DNA of 11,405 bases from Patescibacteria group bacterium. Lineage in GTDB: Bacteria > Patescibacteriota > Minisyncoccia > Phycocordibacterales > UBA12079. Position numbers and translations under genes: made by a program. The stretch's first letter is position 1. The number at the start of each line of letters is the position of its first letter. Below are positions 4,687 through 11,405 of the stretch, one piece after another. Location of the stretch: the NCBI GenBank assembly GCA_018821685.1, contig JAHJLO010000093.1, positions 1 through 11,405 on the forward strand. The letters run 5' to 3'. The notes under the pieces were generated by a model. The model had not been told where the DNA came from and did no database searches. It worked only from the letters and a program-made list of their open reading frames with translations.

Positions 4687-4787
4687 TGCGGGCAACCTCG
4701 GGCTGGAACCGTGGGCTATCAAGCCCTGCAAGGCATTTTTGAGCCTTTTAAAGCTACTAATTTAAGGATCCTCGTGCACCTTTATTT
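4687..4787. repeat. 118-nt structured repeat, copy 2, right part
   Basis: It starts with the duplicated TGCGG and continues GCAACCTCG. TGCGGGC (4687-4693) can pair with GCCCTGCA (4723-4730, one bulged T). The alternative hairpin GGGCT/AGCCC (4713-4726) has a C-G pair where copy 1 has a T-G pair, so the change keeps the pairing. A variant hairpin follows (AGCCTTTTAAAGCT) and then the shared end TCCTCGTGCACCTTTATTT. No gene is seen from here to 4956. Confidence 0.75.
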
Positions 4788-4796
4788 TTTCAAAAA

Positions 4797-4861
4797 GTGA
4801 CAAAAGTGACACATAATCAATATATAAAGTTACACTTGTATGTAACTTTAAATTTTGTCAC
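4797..4861. promoter_or_regulatory. Nested inverted repeats upstream of the glycan operon (possible operator)
   Basis: The outer arms are GTGACAAAA (4797-4805) and TTTTGTCAC (4853-4861); a second GTGACA follows the first at 9-nt pitch. Inside lies a perfect 10-bp hairpin, TAAAGTTACA / TGTAACTTTA (4825-4850), with a 6-nt loop. The set ends about 60 nt before the promoter of the glycosyltransferase operon, suitable for a dimeric regulator. There is no T run, so termination is unlikely. Confidence 0.5.
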
Positions 4862-4919
4862 ATTTCTCTTCACTAGAGATAGTTGTTGTATTATTTACTT
4901 GAACCTACACATTTTTTGT

Positions 4920-4948
4920 TTGTTAAGGGTTATTTTTTAATATATAAT
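4920..4948 (+). promoter_or_regulatory. Promoter of the surface-glycan operon
   Basis: TTGTTA (4920-4925) and TATAAT (4943-4948) are 17 nt apart, a good sigma-70-type pair. The ATG of the first gene begins 8 nt after the -10 box, so the transcript would be leaderless or nearly so. Confidence 0.65.
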
Positions 4949-4956
4949 TATTAATT

Positions 4957-6243
4957 ATGAAAAAACATATTATTATTGCTACCTATGATGGAATTGGTAC
5001 TTATTATTCAGGGGTGGGGACTATTGCAAAAAATATTATTGACTCACTTACTATTCTTTCAGACAAATTAGATATAAAAGTTAGTATTGCCTATATTAAC
5101 GTAGATAAAAAATCAGAGGTATTTAATAAGGAATGTTTTGATTCAGCAAATAATTTAACCACAAAAACAGGAGGTAAGATGATTCCTTTATGTAACACTA
5201 CAAAAGGTCAAAGCGAATGGGATATGTGGAGAAGTTTTGACGAATGGAGGTTTGCTTGTGCCTCACTGGTAACAGCTCTAAATCTTACCTTGGATGAGAA
5301 AGATGAAAATATCATTATCCTTAATGATACACCGTTCTTATTTTTTTCTGGATATAAAGATTTGGTTTCAGATAAAAATTTAAAGTGTTTTTATTTTCCC
5401 TTAAGTACAGGAGAAAATCATGCCTTTGGCAATGAAGAGTGGAGAAATAACAGAATTAAAGCTGAAAATGGTTTCTTTAAAATGATTCAAACAGATCCAA
5501 ATTCTAAAGTAATATCTTTAGGTGAGAAATTCGCTGAAAGAATGAATCAGGATTACGGATTAACATTTGAGGAAAATGATTATTTACAAAACGGCTTATG
5601 TTTTGATAAGTATGAAAATTTTCTAGATAATAAATTTTCTAACCAAGATTTGCAAAAATATGGAGTTAAAATAGAAGAAGATAAGAAAATAATTTTTGCT
5701 TGGGGAAGATGTTCTATTGCAAAAGGGTTTAAAGAATTAGCATTGGCTTGGGTTAAGGCTCATAAATTGTTGCCAAATCATTATTTGCTTTTACAAATAC
5801 CAAATAATTCCGGTGAAACTGATTATTTCAATGAGGTTAAGGGAATTTTGGAAAATATTCCTAGAGTTATTATTTTAAATGATTTTAATCCTGACATCTG
5901 GAAAACAGTACTTAGAAATAAAAACACAGATGTAGTTTGTATTCCGTCATTAATGGATCCTTTTCCTCATACATCTATTGAAGCAAAGCTTTTCTCAAAG
6001 GATATGAATTTTATTACTATTATTAGCGATGTTGATGGAGCCGTGGATGCTTTTAAAGAAGATGAATGTATATATGTTGATCCTAAAGACATTAAAACTT
6101 TTGCTGATAAAATTATTGAGGTAATTAATTTAGATAATTCACAAAAAAGAGAAATGATTGATAAAAACATTCAAACAATTCAAAATTTTAATTTCCCTAA
6201 AATCCTTGAGAAGTTTATAAATTTAAATTTATTTGAAAATTAA
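4957..6243 (+). CDS. GT4-like (GT-B fold) glycosyltransferase
   Basis: The enzyme is predicted to transfer a sugar from a nucleotide sugar to a growing glycan in the cytoplasm. The 428 residues show two Rossmann-like halves. The N-terminal half starts with a strand (HIIIATYDG) and the Gly-rich loop YYSGVGTIAKNI (16-27), resembling the GGVGT loop of starch-synthase-like GT4 enzymes. The C-terminal half has IIFAWGRCSIAKGFKELALAW (245-265), the usual GR...KGF element, and SLMDPFPHTSIEAKL (331-345), in which D334 and E342 take the places of the E-x7-E pair. The rest of that half (VYVDP-like ECIYVDPKDI, 370-379) fits the family. No signal or membrane segment is seen. It is the first gene of the operon, 24 nt before the next. 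Donor and acceptor cannot be read. Confidence 0.85.
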   Translation: MKKHIIIATYDGIGTYYSGVGTIAKNIIDSLTILSDKLDIKVSIAYINVDKKSEVFNKECFDSANNLTTKTGGKMIPLCNTTKGQSEWDMWRSFDEWRFACASLVTALNLTLDEKDENIIILNDTPFLFFSGYKDLVSDKNLKCFYFPLSTGENHAFGNEEWRNNRIKAENGFFKMIQTDPNSKVISLGEKFAERMNQDYGLTFEENDYLQNGLCFDKYENFLDNKFSNQDLQKYGVKIEEDKKIIFAWGRCSIAKGFKELALAWVKAHKLLPNHYLLLQIPNNSGETDYFNEVKGILENIPRVIILNDFNPDIWKTVLRNKNTDVVCIPSLMDPFPHTSIEAKLFSKDMNFITIISDVDGAVDAFKEDECIYVDPKDIKTFADKIIEVINLDNSQKREMIDKNIQTIQNFNFPKILEKFINLNLFEN

Positions 6244-6267
6244 TAAATAGTAGTTTGAATCATAAAT

Positions 6268-7020
6268 ATGATATTTAGATGGTCAATATGGGGAGAATAT
6301 AAAATAAAAAATATTGAATTACTAAGATATAGTATTCTTTCTTTTAAGAAACAATTTGGTGAGAATCACAGTTATGTAGTTTATACAGATAACGAAGAAT
6401 CTCTTAAGGATTGTTTACAAGGAATCGCTGAAATTTTTAACTTTAATTCTTGTGATGAAAATAAATATAATATTAAATCTAAGGCTACTTGGATGAAGTG
6501 GTGCCCTTTAGTTAAACTAAACATTGATCAAACCGAGATTTATATTGATTCTGATGTTTTTTTACTAAAGTATCCCGAAGAAGTTGAAAGCTTCCTCGCT
6601 AATCCTAAATTGAAATTTGCAATTATGGATGAGTTTTATGGTCAATCATGGCAACACGGTGCTATGCAAAAGAAGGCAACGAAAGATACTCCACTTGTTA
6701 ATGCTGGGCTTTTTATTCAAAAAGCAGGTTATAGTATTTCTAATGAGCTTTCAGAAGAGTTTGATTGGTGGTCAAAAAATATTCTAAAAGAGGAACAAAC
6801 CCATCATGACGAACAAGGGGCTTTAGCTATAGCTTTAACTAATTACCTTATAAAAAAAGAATTGTATGTTTTTCCTAAAGATAAGTATATGTTAATTGGA
6901 CCGAATGAAAATAAAGATTTAGAAAGTTTAGAAAATGTTACGTTATTTCATGCGGTTTATCCTAAACATCCAGCCTTTTATAAATTTAAAGATTACCTCA
7001 ATAAAATACTTGGTTTATAA
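6268..7020 (+). CDS. GT-A-fold glycosyltransferase (GT8-like)
   Basis: This 250-residue protein carries the marks of a metal-dependent GT-A enzyme. It has an N-terminal nucleotide-binding half (FRWSIWGEYKIKNIELLRYS, then YVVYTDN), a DxD motif D94-S-D96 in IYIDSDVFLLKYP, an acceptor-side VNAGLFIQKAG (144-154), HHDEQGALA (179-187), and a late FHAVYP (227-232) whose His228 could be the third metal ligand as in GT8 proteins. There is no signal peptide or membrane anchor. The exact family could be GT8 or a related unclassified nucleotide-sugar transferase. It lies 24 nt after the GT4-like gene and 16 nt before the GT2/GT9 fusion, with no Shine-Dalgarno site, so it is probably part of the same operon. 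Confidence 0.78.
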   Translation: MIFRWSIWGEYKIKNIELLRYSILSFKKQFGENHSYVVYTDNEESLKDCLQGIAEIFNFNSCDENKYNIKSKATWMKWCPLVKLNIDQTEIYIDSDVFLLKYPEEVESFLANPKLKFAIMDEFYGQSWQHGAMQKKATKDTPLVNAGLFIQKAGYSISNELSEEFDWWSKNILKEEQTHHDEQGALAIALTNYLIKKELYVFPKDKYMLIGPNENKDLESLENVTLFHAVYPKHPAFYKFKDYLNKILGL

Positions 7021-7036
7021 ATAATATAATTTAAAT

Positions 7037-8737
7037 ATGAAAAATAAGTCTAAAGTTGCAATTTTAATGTCTGTAAGAAATGAAGAGGCTTTAATTGATT
7101 TTAACATTACATATCATTTAGATTTAGGTTTTGACTATATTTTTATCGCAAATCATTGCTCAACTGATAAAACTAATGATATTTTAGATTCATATAAGAA
7201 CGATTCTAGAGTTATTGTTGTTAATGAAACTGATCAGATTTTTGACCATGCAAAAATAATCAATAAACTTTTAAAGTTTGCAAATAAAAATTTTAAAATT
7301 GATTGGTTTGCTTTTTTAGATGTGGATGAATTTTTCTCTATTAAAGAAAAGAATATTCATGATTTTGTTGAAAGATTAGATTCAAAAGGGATTCCTTATG
7401 CAACAATTGGGTGGGCGAATGCTTTGTTTGATTATACTCATTCAGATTACACATGTTCTCCTGTTAATAAAATAGATACACTAAAATTTTTTTATCCTTG
7501 GCCAGAAAAAAAATGGCAAGAATATGGGCATTTTAGAAAGACAATTGTTAAAAATCATAAAAATATAGAAGTGGTTGTTGGGGGTCATTATGTAAAAACT
7601 GAAAACAACCCGAGCTTTTTTGGTAAATTTGATTGGAATCCTTTTATCGTTCCTTTTGAAGAAGCTAAATTACTACATTTTGAATTTAGAGATAACGCTC
7701 AAGTTTTGTATGAAAAATGGCAAAAACTTGCAAAGTTTGAAAAGGATACTACTTCTAAAGATAACGCTCCCTGGTTAGAAAGAATTAATACAATAAGAAA
7801 ATACGTAAAATATTACAAAAATAATATTGAAGGTATAAATAAAAAGTGGTTTTATGATCACTGTACTTTTTGGGGTACTCCTATTCCAAAAGATAAAATA
7901 GTTTATGATAATACTTTAGCTTTTTGGTATGGTAAATATTTAAGAAGGAAAATAGAAACAGGAAAGGTAAAATCTTTATGTTTAGTGAGAGAAGGCAATC
8001 TTGGTGATGTTATAATGACTGAATCTGTTGCAAAATTCTTGTTAAAATATGTTGATGAAGTTACATTAGCAACTGAAGTAACAAATTTTCATTTAATTAA
8101 TAAAACTTATAAAAAAATTATTCCGTTTAAGGATGCTTTTGCGAATAATAGCTTTGATGCAACTATAAAACTTGTTTACGAATTTAGTGATAATAAAAAA
8201 ACATATATTCAAGGATTCATGGAGTCTATTGGATTTTATGATACACTAATCGATAGTATCCCAGTTATAAATGATAAGTTTGAAAATATTAGTAATGAAA
8301 AATATATATTAATTGCACCATATACTAGTAATTGGGAAAGTAAGAAGAGAAATTGGGGTTACTCAAAATTTGTTAAGTTAGCCGATCTTCTCAAAAACAA
8401 TTTAAAGATAAAAGTTATAATTTTAGAAAACTCAAATACTTTTAAGGAAATGTTATCTTTAATTTATCATTGTGAGTTTTTTATAGGAAATGATTCGGGT
8501 CCAGGAGTAATTTCTCAGAGTTTCAGAAAAAAATCTTTTATACTTTTTGGAGCAACTCATCCTAAATATTTACATTTATCAAAATTTGCTATACCTATTT
8601 TTGATGAGGATAGACACGTTTTATGCCAACATAAAACACGTCAAGAAGAAATTGATTGTTGCGAACCATTTTGTATGGATAAATTAAGAACTGATAAAGT
8701 ATTTGAAATAATTAAAAATAATTATGAACGAAAATAA
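7037..8737 (+). CDS. Two-domain glycosyltransferase: GT2-like (Glyco_tranf_2_4) plus GT9-like
   Basis: The 566-residue protein joins two glycosyltransferases. Residues 5 to about 225 are of the Glyco_tranf_2_4/GT92-like kind: AILMSVRNEEALIDFNITYHLDLGFDYIFIANHCSTDKT, then FAFLDVDEF with the DxD at 95-97, and HYVKTEN and LLHFEFR further on. Residues 250-305 form a connecting segment. From about 312 it is GT9-like (ADP-heptose:LPS heptosyltransferase family): LCLVREGNLGDVIMTESV (314-331), APYTSNWESKKRNW (427-440), and FFIGNDSGPGVISQSF (481-496) followed by FILFGATHPKYL, plus the C-terminal cysteine cluster (C530, C541, C542, C546). Both catalytic sites look intact, so one protein may add two successive sugars. 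The stop overlaps the next start by 14 nt, implying translational coupling. Sugars are unknown. Confidence 0.85.
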   Translation: MKNKSKVAILMSVRNEEALIDFNITYHLDLGFDYIFIANHCSTDKTNDILDSYKNDSRVIVVNETDQIFDHAKIINKLLKFANKNFKIDWFAFLDVDEFFSIKEKNIHDFVERLDSKGIPYATIGWANALFDYTHSDYTCSPVNKIDTLKFFYPWPEKKWQEYGHFRKTIVKNHKNIEVVVGGHYVKTENNPSFFGKFDWNPFIVPFEEAKLLHFEFRDNAQVLYEKWQKLAKFEKDTTSKDNAPWLERINTIRKYVKYYKNNIEGINKKWFYDHCTFWGTPIPKDKIVYDNTLAFWYGKYLRRKIETGKVKSLCLVREGNLGDVIMTESVAKFLLKYVDEVTLATEVTNFHLINKTYKKIIPFKDAFANNSFDATIKLVYEFSDNKKTYIQGFMESIGFYDTLIDSIPVINDKFENISNEKYILIAPYTSNWESKKRNWGYSKFVKLADLLKNNLKIKVIILENSNTFKEMLSLIYHCEFFIGNDSGPGVISQSFRKKSFILFGATHPKYLHLSKFAIPIFDEDRHVLCQHKTRQEEIDCCEPFCMDKLRTDKVFEIIKNNYERK

Positions 8738-9749
8738 TTTTAAAATAAAACTTTCTTTTACTAAAGGCTTGAATAAAATTGTTATAAAAGAAGTTAAAGA
8801 AAAAACATCTTATGAAATACTTGAACAAGGTGTTGATTTTGTTTATCTAAATTTTGATAAAGATTTTGAAAAATTACTTGTTTTGAAGAGTGTGGGATCT
8901 GTGAGTATAGTATTAGTTGGGCCACTCTATAATCCAACATACCTATCCAAACATAAATCTGTTTTAAAAGAAATAATTGATGAAATAATAAATAAAAAGA
9001 TAGAAAAGTTTTCTACTTTTAAAATTTCTTGTGCAGGATCAGATTCCCCTGAAGTGAAAAGTATCGTAAAGTATATTAAAGAAGAATTTAAATTAGATGA
9101 AAATGTAGAGGCTGATTTAAAAATTAATATTGCTAAAATTAATGATCTCTGGGAAATATCAGTTCAAGTAACTAGAAGGCCTCTTTCTTTTAGAAGTTAT
9201 AAGATTAGCAATATGAGTGGAGCCATGGATCCTACGATAGCCTATGCTCTCAATGAATATTGTAATATAGGAGAAAAGAAAACATATTTAAATGCTTTTT
9301 CTGGAAGTGCGACTTTATTGATTGAAGCAGCATTAAATAACAAAAATTTAGATGCTTTGGTTGGTTTTGATAATAACAAATCACATTTGACATTGGCTTA
9401 TCAAAACGTAAAAAAGGCAGGTTTAATTAGAAGGATAAAACTTCTTGAACATGATATCTATGATCAACCAAAAATAGGAAAATTTGATGTTATTGTGGCT
9501 GATTTGCCTTTTGGTATGGTGATATCAAAAAATGAGGATTTAGAAAAAATGTATACTGCCTTTGTGCATTTTGCTGAAAAATCTTTAGAGAAGAAAGGAG
9601 TTTTAGGAGTTTATACTAATGAATATGAATTGTTTAAACAAGTATTAGATTTGTCAAAATGGAAGATAATTAAAGAAGTTGAATTAAAATTGGCGACAAA
9701 TATTAATTCGTATTTGTATCCAAAAATATTTGTATGCAAGAAAATATAA
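8724..9749 (+). CDS. THUMP-domain RNA methyltransferase (RlmL/TrmN/Trm14-like)
   Basis: It probably makes N2-methylguanosine in tRNA or 23S rRNA. The 341 residues comprise an N-terminal ferredoxin-like/THUMP part (about 1-155: KIKLSFTKGLNKIVIKEV, and DLKINIAKINDLWEISVQVT before the domain border), the linker RRPLSFRSYKISNMSGAMDPTIAYAL (151-176) matching the family's R-P-L-x-x-R-x-Y element, and a Rossmann methyltransferase. SAM motif I is LNAFSGSATLLIEAAL (189-204), the ribose-contacting acid is probably D216 in VGFDNN, and motif IV is D260-LPFG, the DLPFG variant of NPPY. The protein is shorter than E. coli RlmL, which carries a second methyltransferase. It overlaps the gene before by 14 nt and the one after by 16 nt, so it is locked into the glycan operon, an odd place for an RNA modification enzyme. 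Target choice is inference. Confidence 0.85.
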   Translation: MNENNFKIKLSFTKGLNKIVIKEVKEKTSYEILEQGVDFVYLNFDKDFEKLLVLKSVGSVSIVLVGPLYNPTYLSKHKSVLKEIIDEIINKKIEKFSTFKISCAGSDSPEVKSIVKYIKEEFKLDENVEADLKINIAKINDLWEISVQVTRRPLSFRSYKISNMSGAMDPTIAYALNEYCNIGEKKTYLNAFSGSATLLIEAALNNKNLDALVGFDNNKSHLTLAYQNVKKAGLIRRIKLLEHDIYDQPKIGKFDVIVADLPFGMVISKNEDLEKMYTAFVHFAEKSLEKKGVLGVYTNEYELFKQVLDLSKWKIIKEVELKLATNINSYLYPKIFVCKKI

Positions 9750-11113
9750 TTGAATTAGATTTAAAGAAATATTTGTCACTATTTTCAAATAGTAGGGTTG
9801 ATTTTTATCGTTTCCCTGGAAATTATGGAGATTCATTGATTTATCATGGGACAAAAACTTTATTAGATGAGTTAAACATAGATATTGATCTTGTGGAAAT
9901 AGATTCTGATATTATTAATGATATTTTATTTATCGATGGAGGAGGAAACTTTGTGGATGAGTATGACGATGTTTATAATTTCCTTGTTAAAAAATACAGA
10001 ATGTATAAAAAAATTGTATTACTACCTCATACAATTAGAGGAAAAAGGCAATCAAAACTTATTCAGTCTTTTGGTCCGAATATAACTATTTTTTGTAGGG
10101 AAAAAGTTACTTATGAATTTGTTAAAAATAATGCAATAAAAGTAGAATATTACCTTTGGAATGACTGTGCTTTTTACAATGATTTAAAAAATTACTCAGA
10201 AGTTGGTAAAGGAACTTTAAACTCTTTTAGAGTAGATGTTGAATCAAATAAAAAAGAATTACCTGCTGATAATGAAGATATTTCATATGATGGATGGTGT
10301 ATGAAACCTTTGCAAGAATTTCTTGTAAAAATACAGAAATATGAGGAGGTTAGAACAGATAGATTACATGTTGCTATAGCTAGTGCGATGCTTGGTAAAA
10401 GAGTACTATTTTATTCTAACTCATACTATAAAAATATGGCAGTTTATGAGTATTCTCTTAAAAAATACCCTGAAGTAATATTTATATACGAAAATGATTA
10501 TAACTTAGTTTCGTATAGCCAAATACGTTTGGTATTTTTAGAACATTTTAATAACGAAACTGTTAAAACAAAAGGTAATATTTTGGATTTATTTAGTGAA
10601 TTAATTTTCATAAATCATAAATTGTGGCACTTTGAAGATTTAGTAAGAAATTTAGAGTTAACTGATAAATTAGTGAGAGAGACTAAAAGAAGAATTGATA
10701 AAGCTAATCAGTTAAGAAATGATATTATTAGAAAAATTGATTTTAATTTGATTAGTTTACTAAACAACAAAGAGAGTAAAGATATAGAAAAGTTTGTTTC
10801 AGAAAGCCCCGCTGTATTTATAGACAGACTGTCAATTATGTTTATAAGAAAATTTGAGATAGAAAGTTTGGTGTTTCGTATAAAAGATAACAAAAATTTG
10901 AATAATATTTATAACCAAAAATTAAATGTGATTAATAAGCAGATTGATTTTAACGGTAATTTTTTAGATGTTCTTTTTGACAGGATAAGATTAGGAACAG
11001 TATTTTTCAAAATATTTAATCCTATAAAAATATATAATGATAATAATATTCAAAAGTATCTAAATAGATTACAACAAGACATTAAAAAAAAGTTAAAAGA
11101 CTCAGAGTTCTAA
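9734..11113 (+). CDS. Polysaccharide pyruvyl transferase fused to DUF4254
   Basis: The N-terminal 255 residues fit the polysaccharide pyruvyl transferase family, which adds ketal-linked pyruvate from PEP to glycans, giving negative charge or a site for surface-protein binding. Seen are FPGNYGDSLIYHGT (27-40), ILFIDGGGNFVDEY (64-77), VLLPHTIRG (95-103), CREKVTYEFV (121-130), and RTDRLHVAIASAMLGK (207-222) with YYKNMAVYEYS. Residues about 285-440 match DUF4254: INHKLWHFEDLVRN, the KRRIDKANQLRNDIIRKID block (318-336), SESPAVFIDRLSIMF (356-370), and FFKIFNPIKIYNDN at the end. DUF4254 is usually a separate protein found near glycan genes and its function is unknown; here it may act on the same product. 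The last 19 residues are lysine-rich. It is the last gene of the operon, overlapping the methyltransferase gene by 16 nt. Confidence 0.85.
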   Translation: MQENIIELDLKKYLSLFSNSRVDFYRFPGNYGDSLIYHGTKTLLDELNIDIDLVEIDSDIINDILFIDGGGNFVDEYDDVYNFLVKKYRMYKKIVLLPHTIRGKRQSKLIQSFGPNITIFCREKVTYEFVKNNAIKVEYYLWNDCAFYNDLKNYSEVGKGTLNSFRVDVESNKKELPADNEDISYDGWCMKPLQEFLVKIQKYEEVRTDRLHVAIASAMLGKRVLFYSNSYYKNMAVYEYSLKKYPEVIFIYENDYNLVSYSQIRLVFLEHFNNETVKTKGNILDLFSELIFINHKLWHFEDLVRNLELTDKLVRETKRRIDKANQLRNDIIRKIDFNLISLLNNKESKDIEKFVSESPAVFIDRLSIMFIRKFEIESLVFRIKDNKNLNNIYNQKLNVINKQIDFNGNFLDVLFDRIRLGTVFFKIFNPIKIYNDNNIQKYLNRLQQDIKKKLKDSEF

Positions 11114-11149
11114 ATATAAAAATAATAAAAACAACTTTTTTCTTTTAAA

Positions 11150-11284
11150 TTAACTTAAAAATTTCTCAGCAGAAACATTGACCAACTCAGAAGCGCTTTT
11201 ACCACTCTTTTCCATATAATCTTTAACTAATCTAAAACCAATAGAATAACCTGTCCATCTTGGAATTTTAGAGTTAAGTGACAT
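11150..11284 (-). pseudogene. Remnant resembling the C-terminus of DUF2268-type Zn-protease proteins
   Basis: On the minus strand 44 codons run from ATG (11284) to TAA. They read IPRWTGYSIGFRLVKDYM followed by KSASELVNVSAEKF, the P-x-W-x-G-Y-x-I-G-x-x-x-V pattern I recall from the end of DUF2268 (HExxH-type predicted proteases). The codon directly before the ATG is TAA, and a strong terminator lies only 20 nt upstream, so no promoter or preceding domain is available. It is therefore most likely a leftover of a larger gene, though a very small independent protein cannot be excluded. Together with the stretch to 11304 it forms the 3' flank of the glycan operon. Confidence 0.45.
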
Positions 11285-11304
11285 TTAGTGTTGTCGGCAA
11301 ATAC

Positions 11305-11333
11305 AAAAAGTCCAGTAATATACTGGACTTTTT
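11305..11333. terminator. Bidirectional Rho-independent terminator
   Basis: AAAAAGTCCAGTA and TACTGGACTTTTT form a perfect 13-bp stem with a 3-nt ATA loop, giving a T run in both directions. On the plus strand it is the first good terminator after the glycan operon, 191 nt past its last stop. On the minus strand it would stop transcription before the remnant at 11284. Confidence 0.88.
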
Positions 11334-11357
11334 CTTGTTTTTTATCATTATTAAGGA

Positions 11358-11405
11358 ATGAACAACCATAATCATATAAAAAAAGCATTGTTTAGTGTGC
11401 AAAAA
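11358..11405 (+). CDS. Possible start of a gene, cut by the window end
   Basis: An ATG at 11358 opens a 16-codon frame that leaves the window (MNNHNHIKKALFSVQK). AAGGA lies directly before the ATG, too close for a normal ribosome binding site. The preceding terminator fits a new transcription unit. It is too short to assign a family. Confidence 0.25.
   Translation, partial: MNNHNHIKKALFSVQK

Noticed and set aside
3108..4787. CRISPR array or bona fide integron
   Set aside because: Repeats are few, long and irregularly spaced, with no Cas genes; no integron integrase is present and the GTTRRRY/RYYYAAC boxes of attC are not convincingly matched.
5967..6170. Minus-strand reading frame of 67 codons
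   Set aside because: Shadow of the GT4-like gene; no motif, promoter or ribosome binding site.
10708..10893. Minus-strand reading frame of 61 codons
   Set aside because: Shadow inside the DUF4254 part of the pyruvyl transferase fusion; low-complexity Leu/Ser/Ile sequence.

Overview
The window is AT-rich bacterial DNA. Genes are short and tightly packed, almost all stop with TAA (lexA stops with TAG, none with TGA), leaders mostly lack Shine-Dalgarno motifs, and the surface-glycan genes have low G+C. Standard-code reading frames of up to 566 codons argue against a code that reads UGA as an amino acid. Taken together this suggests a Candidate Phyla Radiation/Patescibacteria (Parcubacteria-like) genome. 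That is an inference; no ribosomal or other taxonomic marker is present.

Left part (1-2181). A reading frame entering from the left edge joins a ParB-like N-terminal domain to the C-terminal half of a type I restriction specificity subunit. It ends at a perfect palindromic terminator that it shares with a convergent small alpha/beta hydrolase. Then come a 67-residue DUF397 protein (minus strand) and, divergently, a lexA gene. LexA keeps the cleavage site and the catalytic Ser and Lys but stops about 30 residues early.

Middle part (2162-4205). Four minus-strand genes follow: an unknown protein whose 3' end overlaps the truncated lexA, a four-segment membrane protein, a small two-segment membrane protein, and a HEPN-type protein of the Cthe_2314 kind. 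The last two are 5 nt apart and may act together, perhaps in RNA-targeting defence or stress.

Repeat part (3108-3225 and 4259-4861). This is the most unusual stretch. A 118-nt structured repeat occurs complete at 3108-3225 and a second time at 4259-4787. The second copy is split by a 411-nt insertion flanked by TGCGG. The insertion is two tandem units that begin with the antisense of a tRNA 3' end (encoding the familiar spurious peptide AERVGF) and end in a complementary sequence. Inside are hairpins whose 13-nt loops share CTACG. No real gene was found from 4206 to 4956.

Right part (4957-11113). A five-gene plus-strand operon starts from a promoter immediately before the first ATG. It encodes a GT4-like glycosyltransferase, a GT-A-fold glycosyltransferase, a fused GT2/GT9 protein, a THUMP-type RNA methyltransferase, and a polysaccharide pyruvyl transferase fused to DUF4254. 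The last three genes overlap by 14 and 16 nt. Four products fit assembly and pyruvylation of a cell-surface polysaccharide; the RNA methyltransferase is out of place. After it lie a small minus-strand remnant resembling the C-terminus of DUF2268 proteases, a strong hairpin terminator, and possibly the start of another gene.
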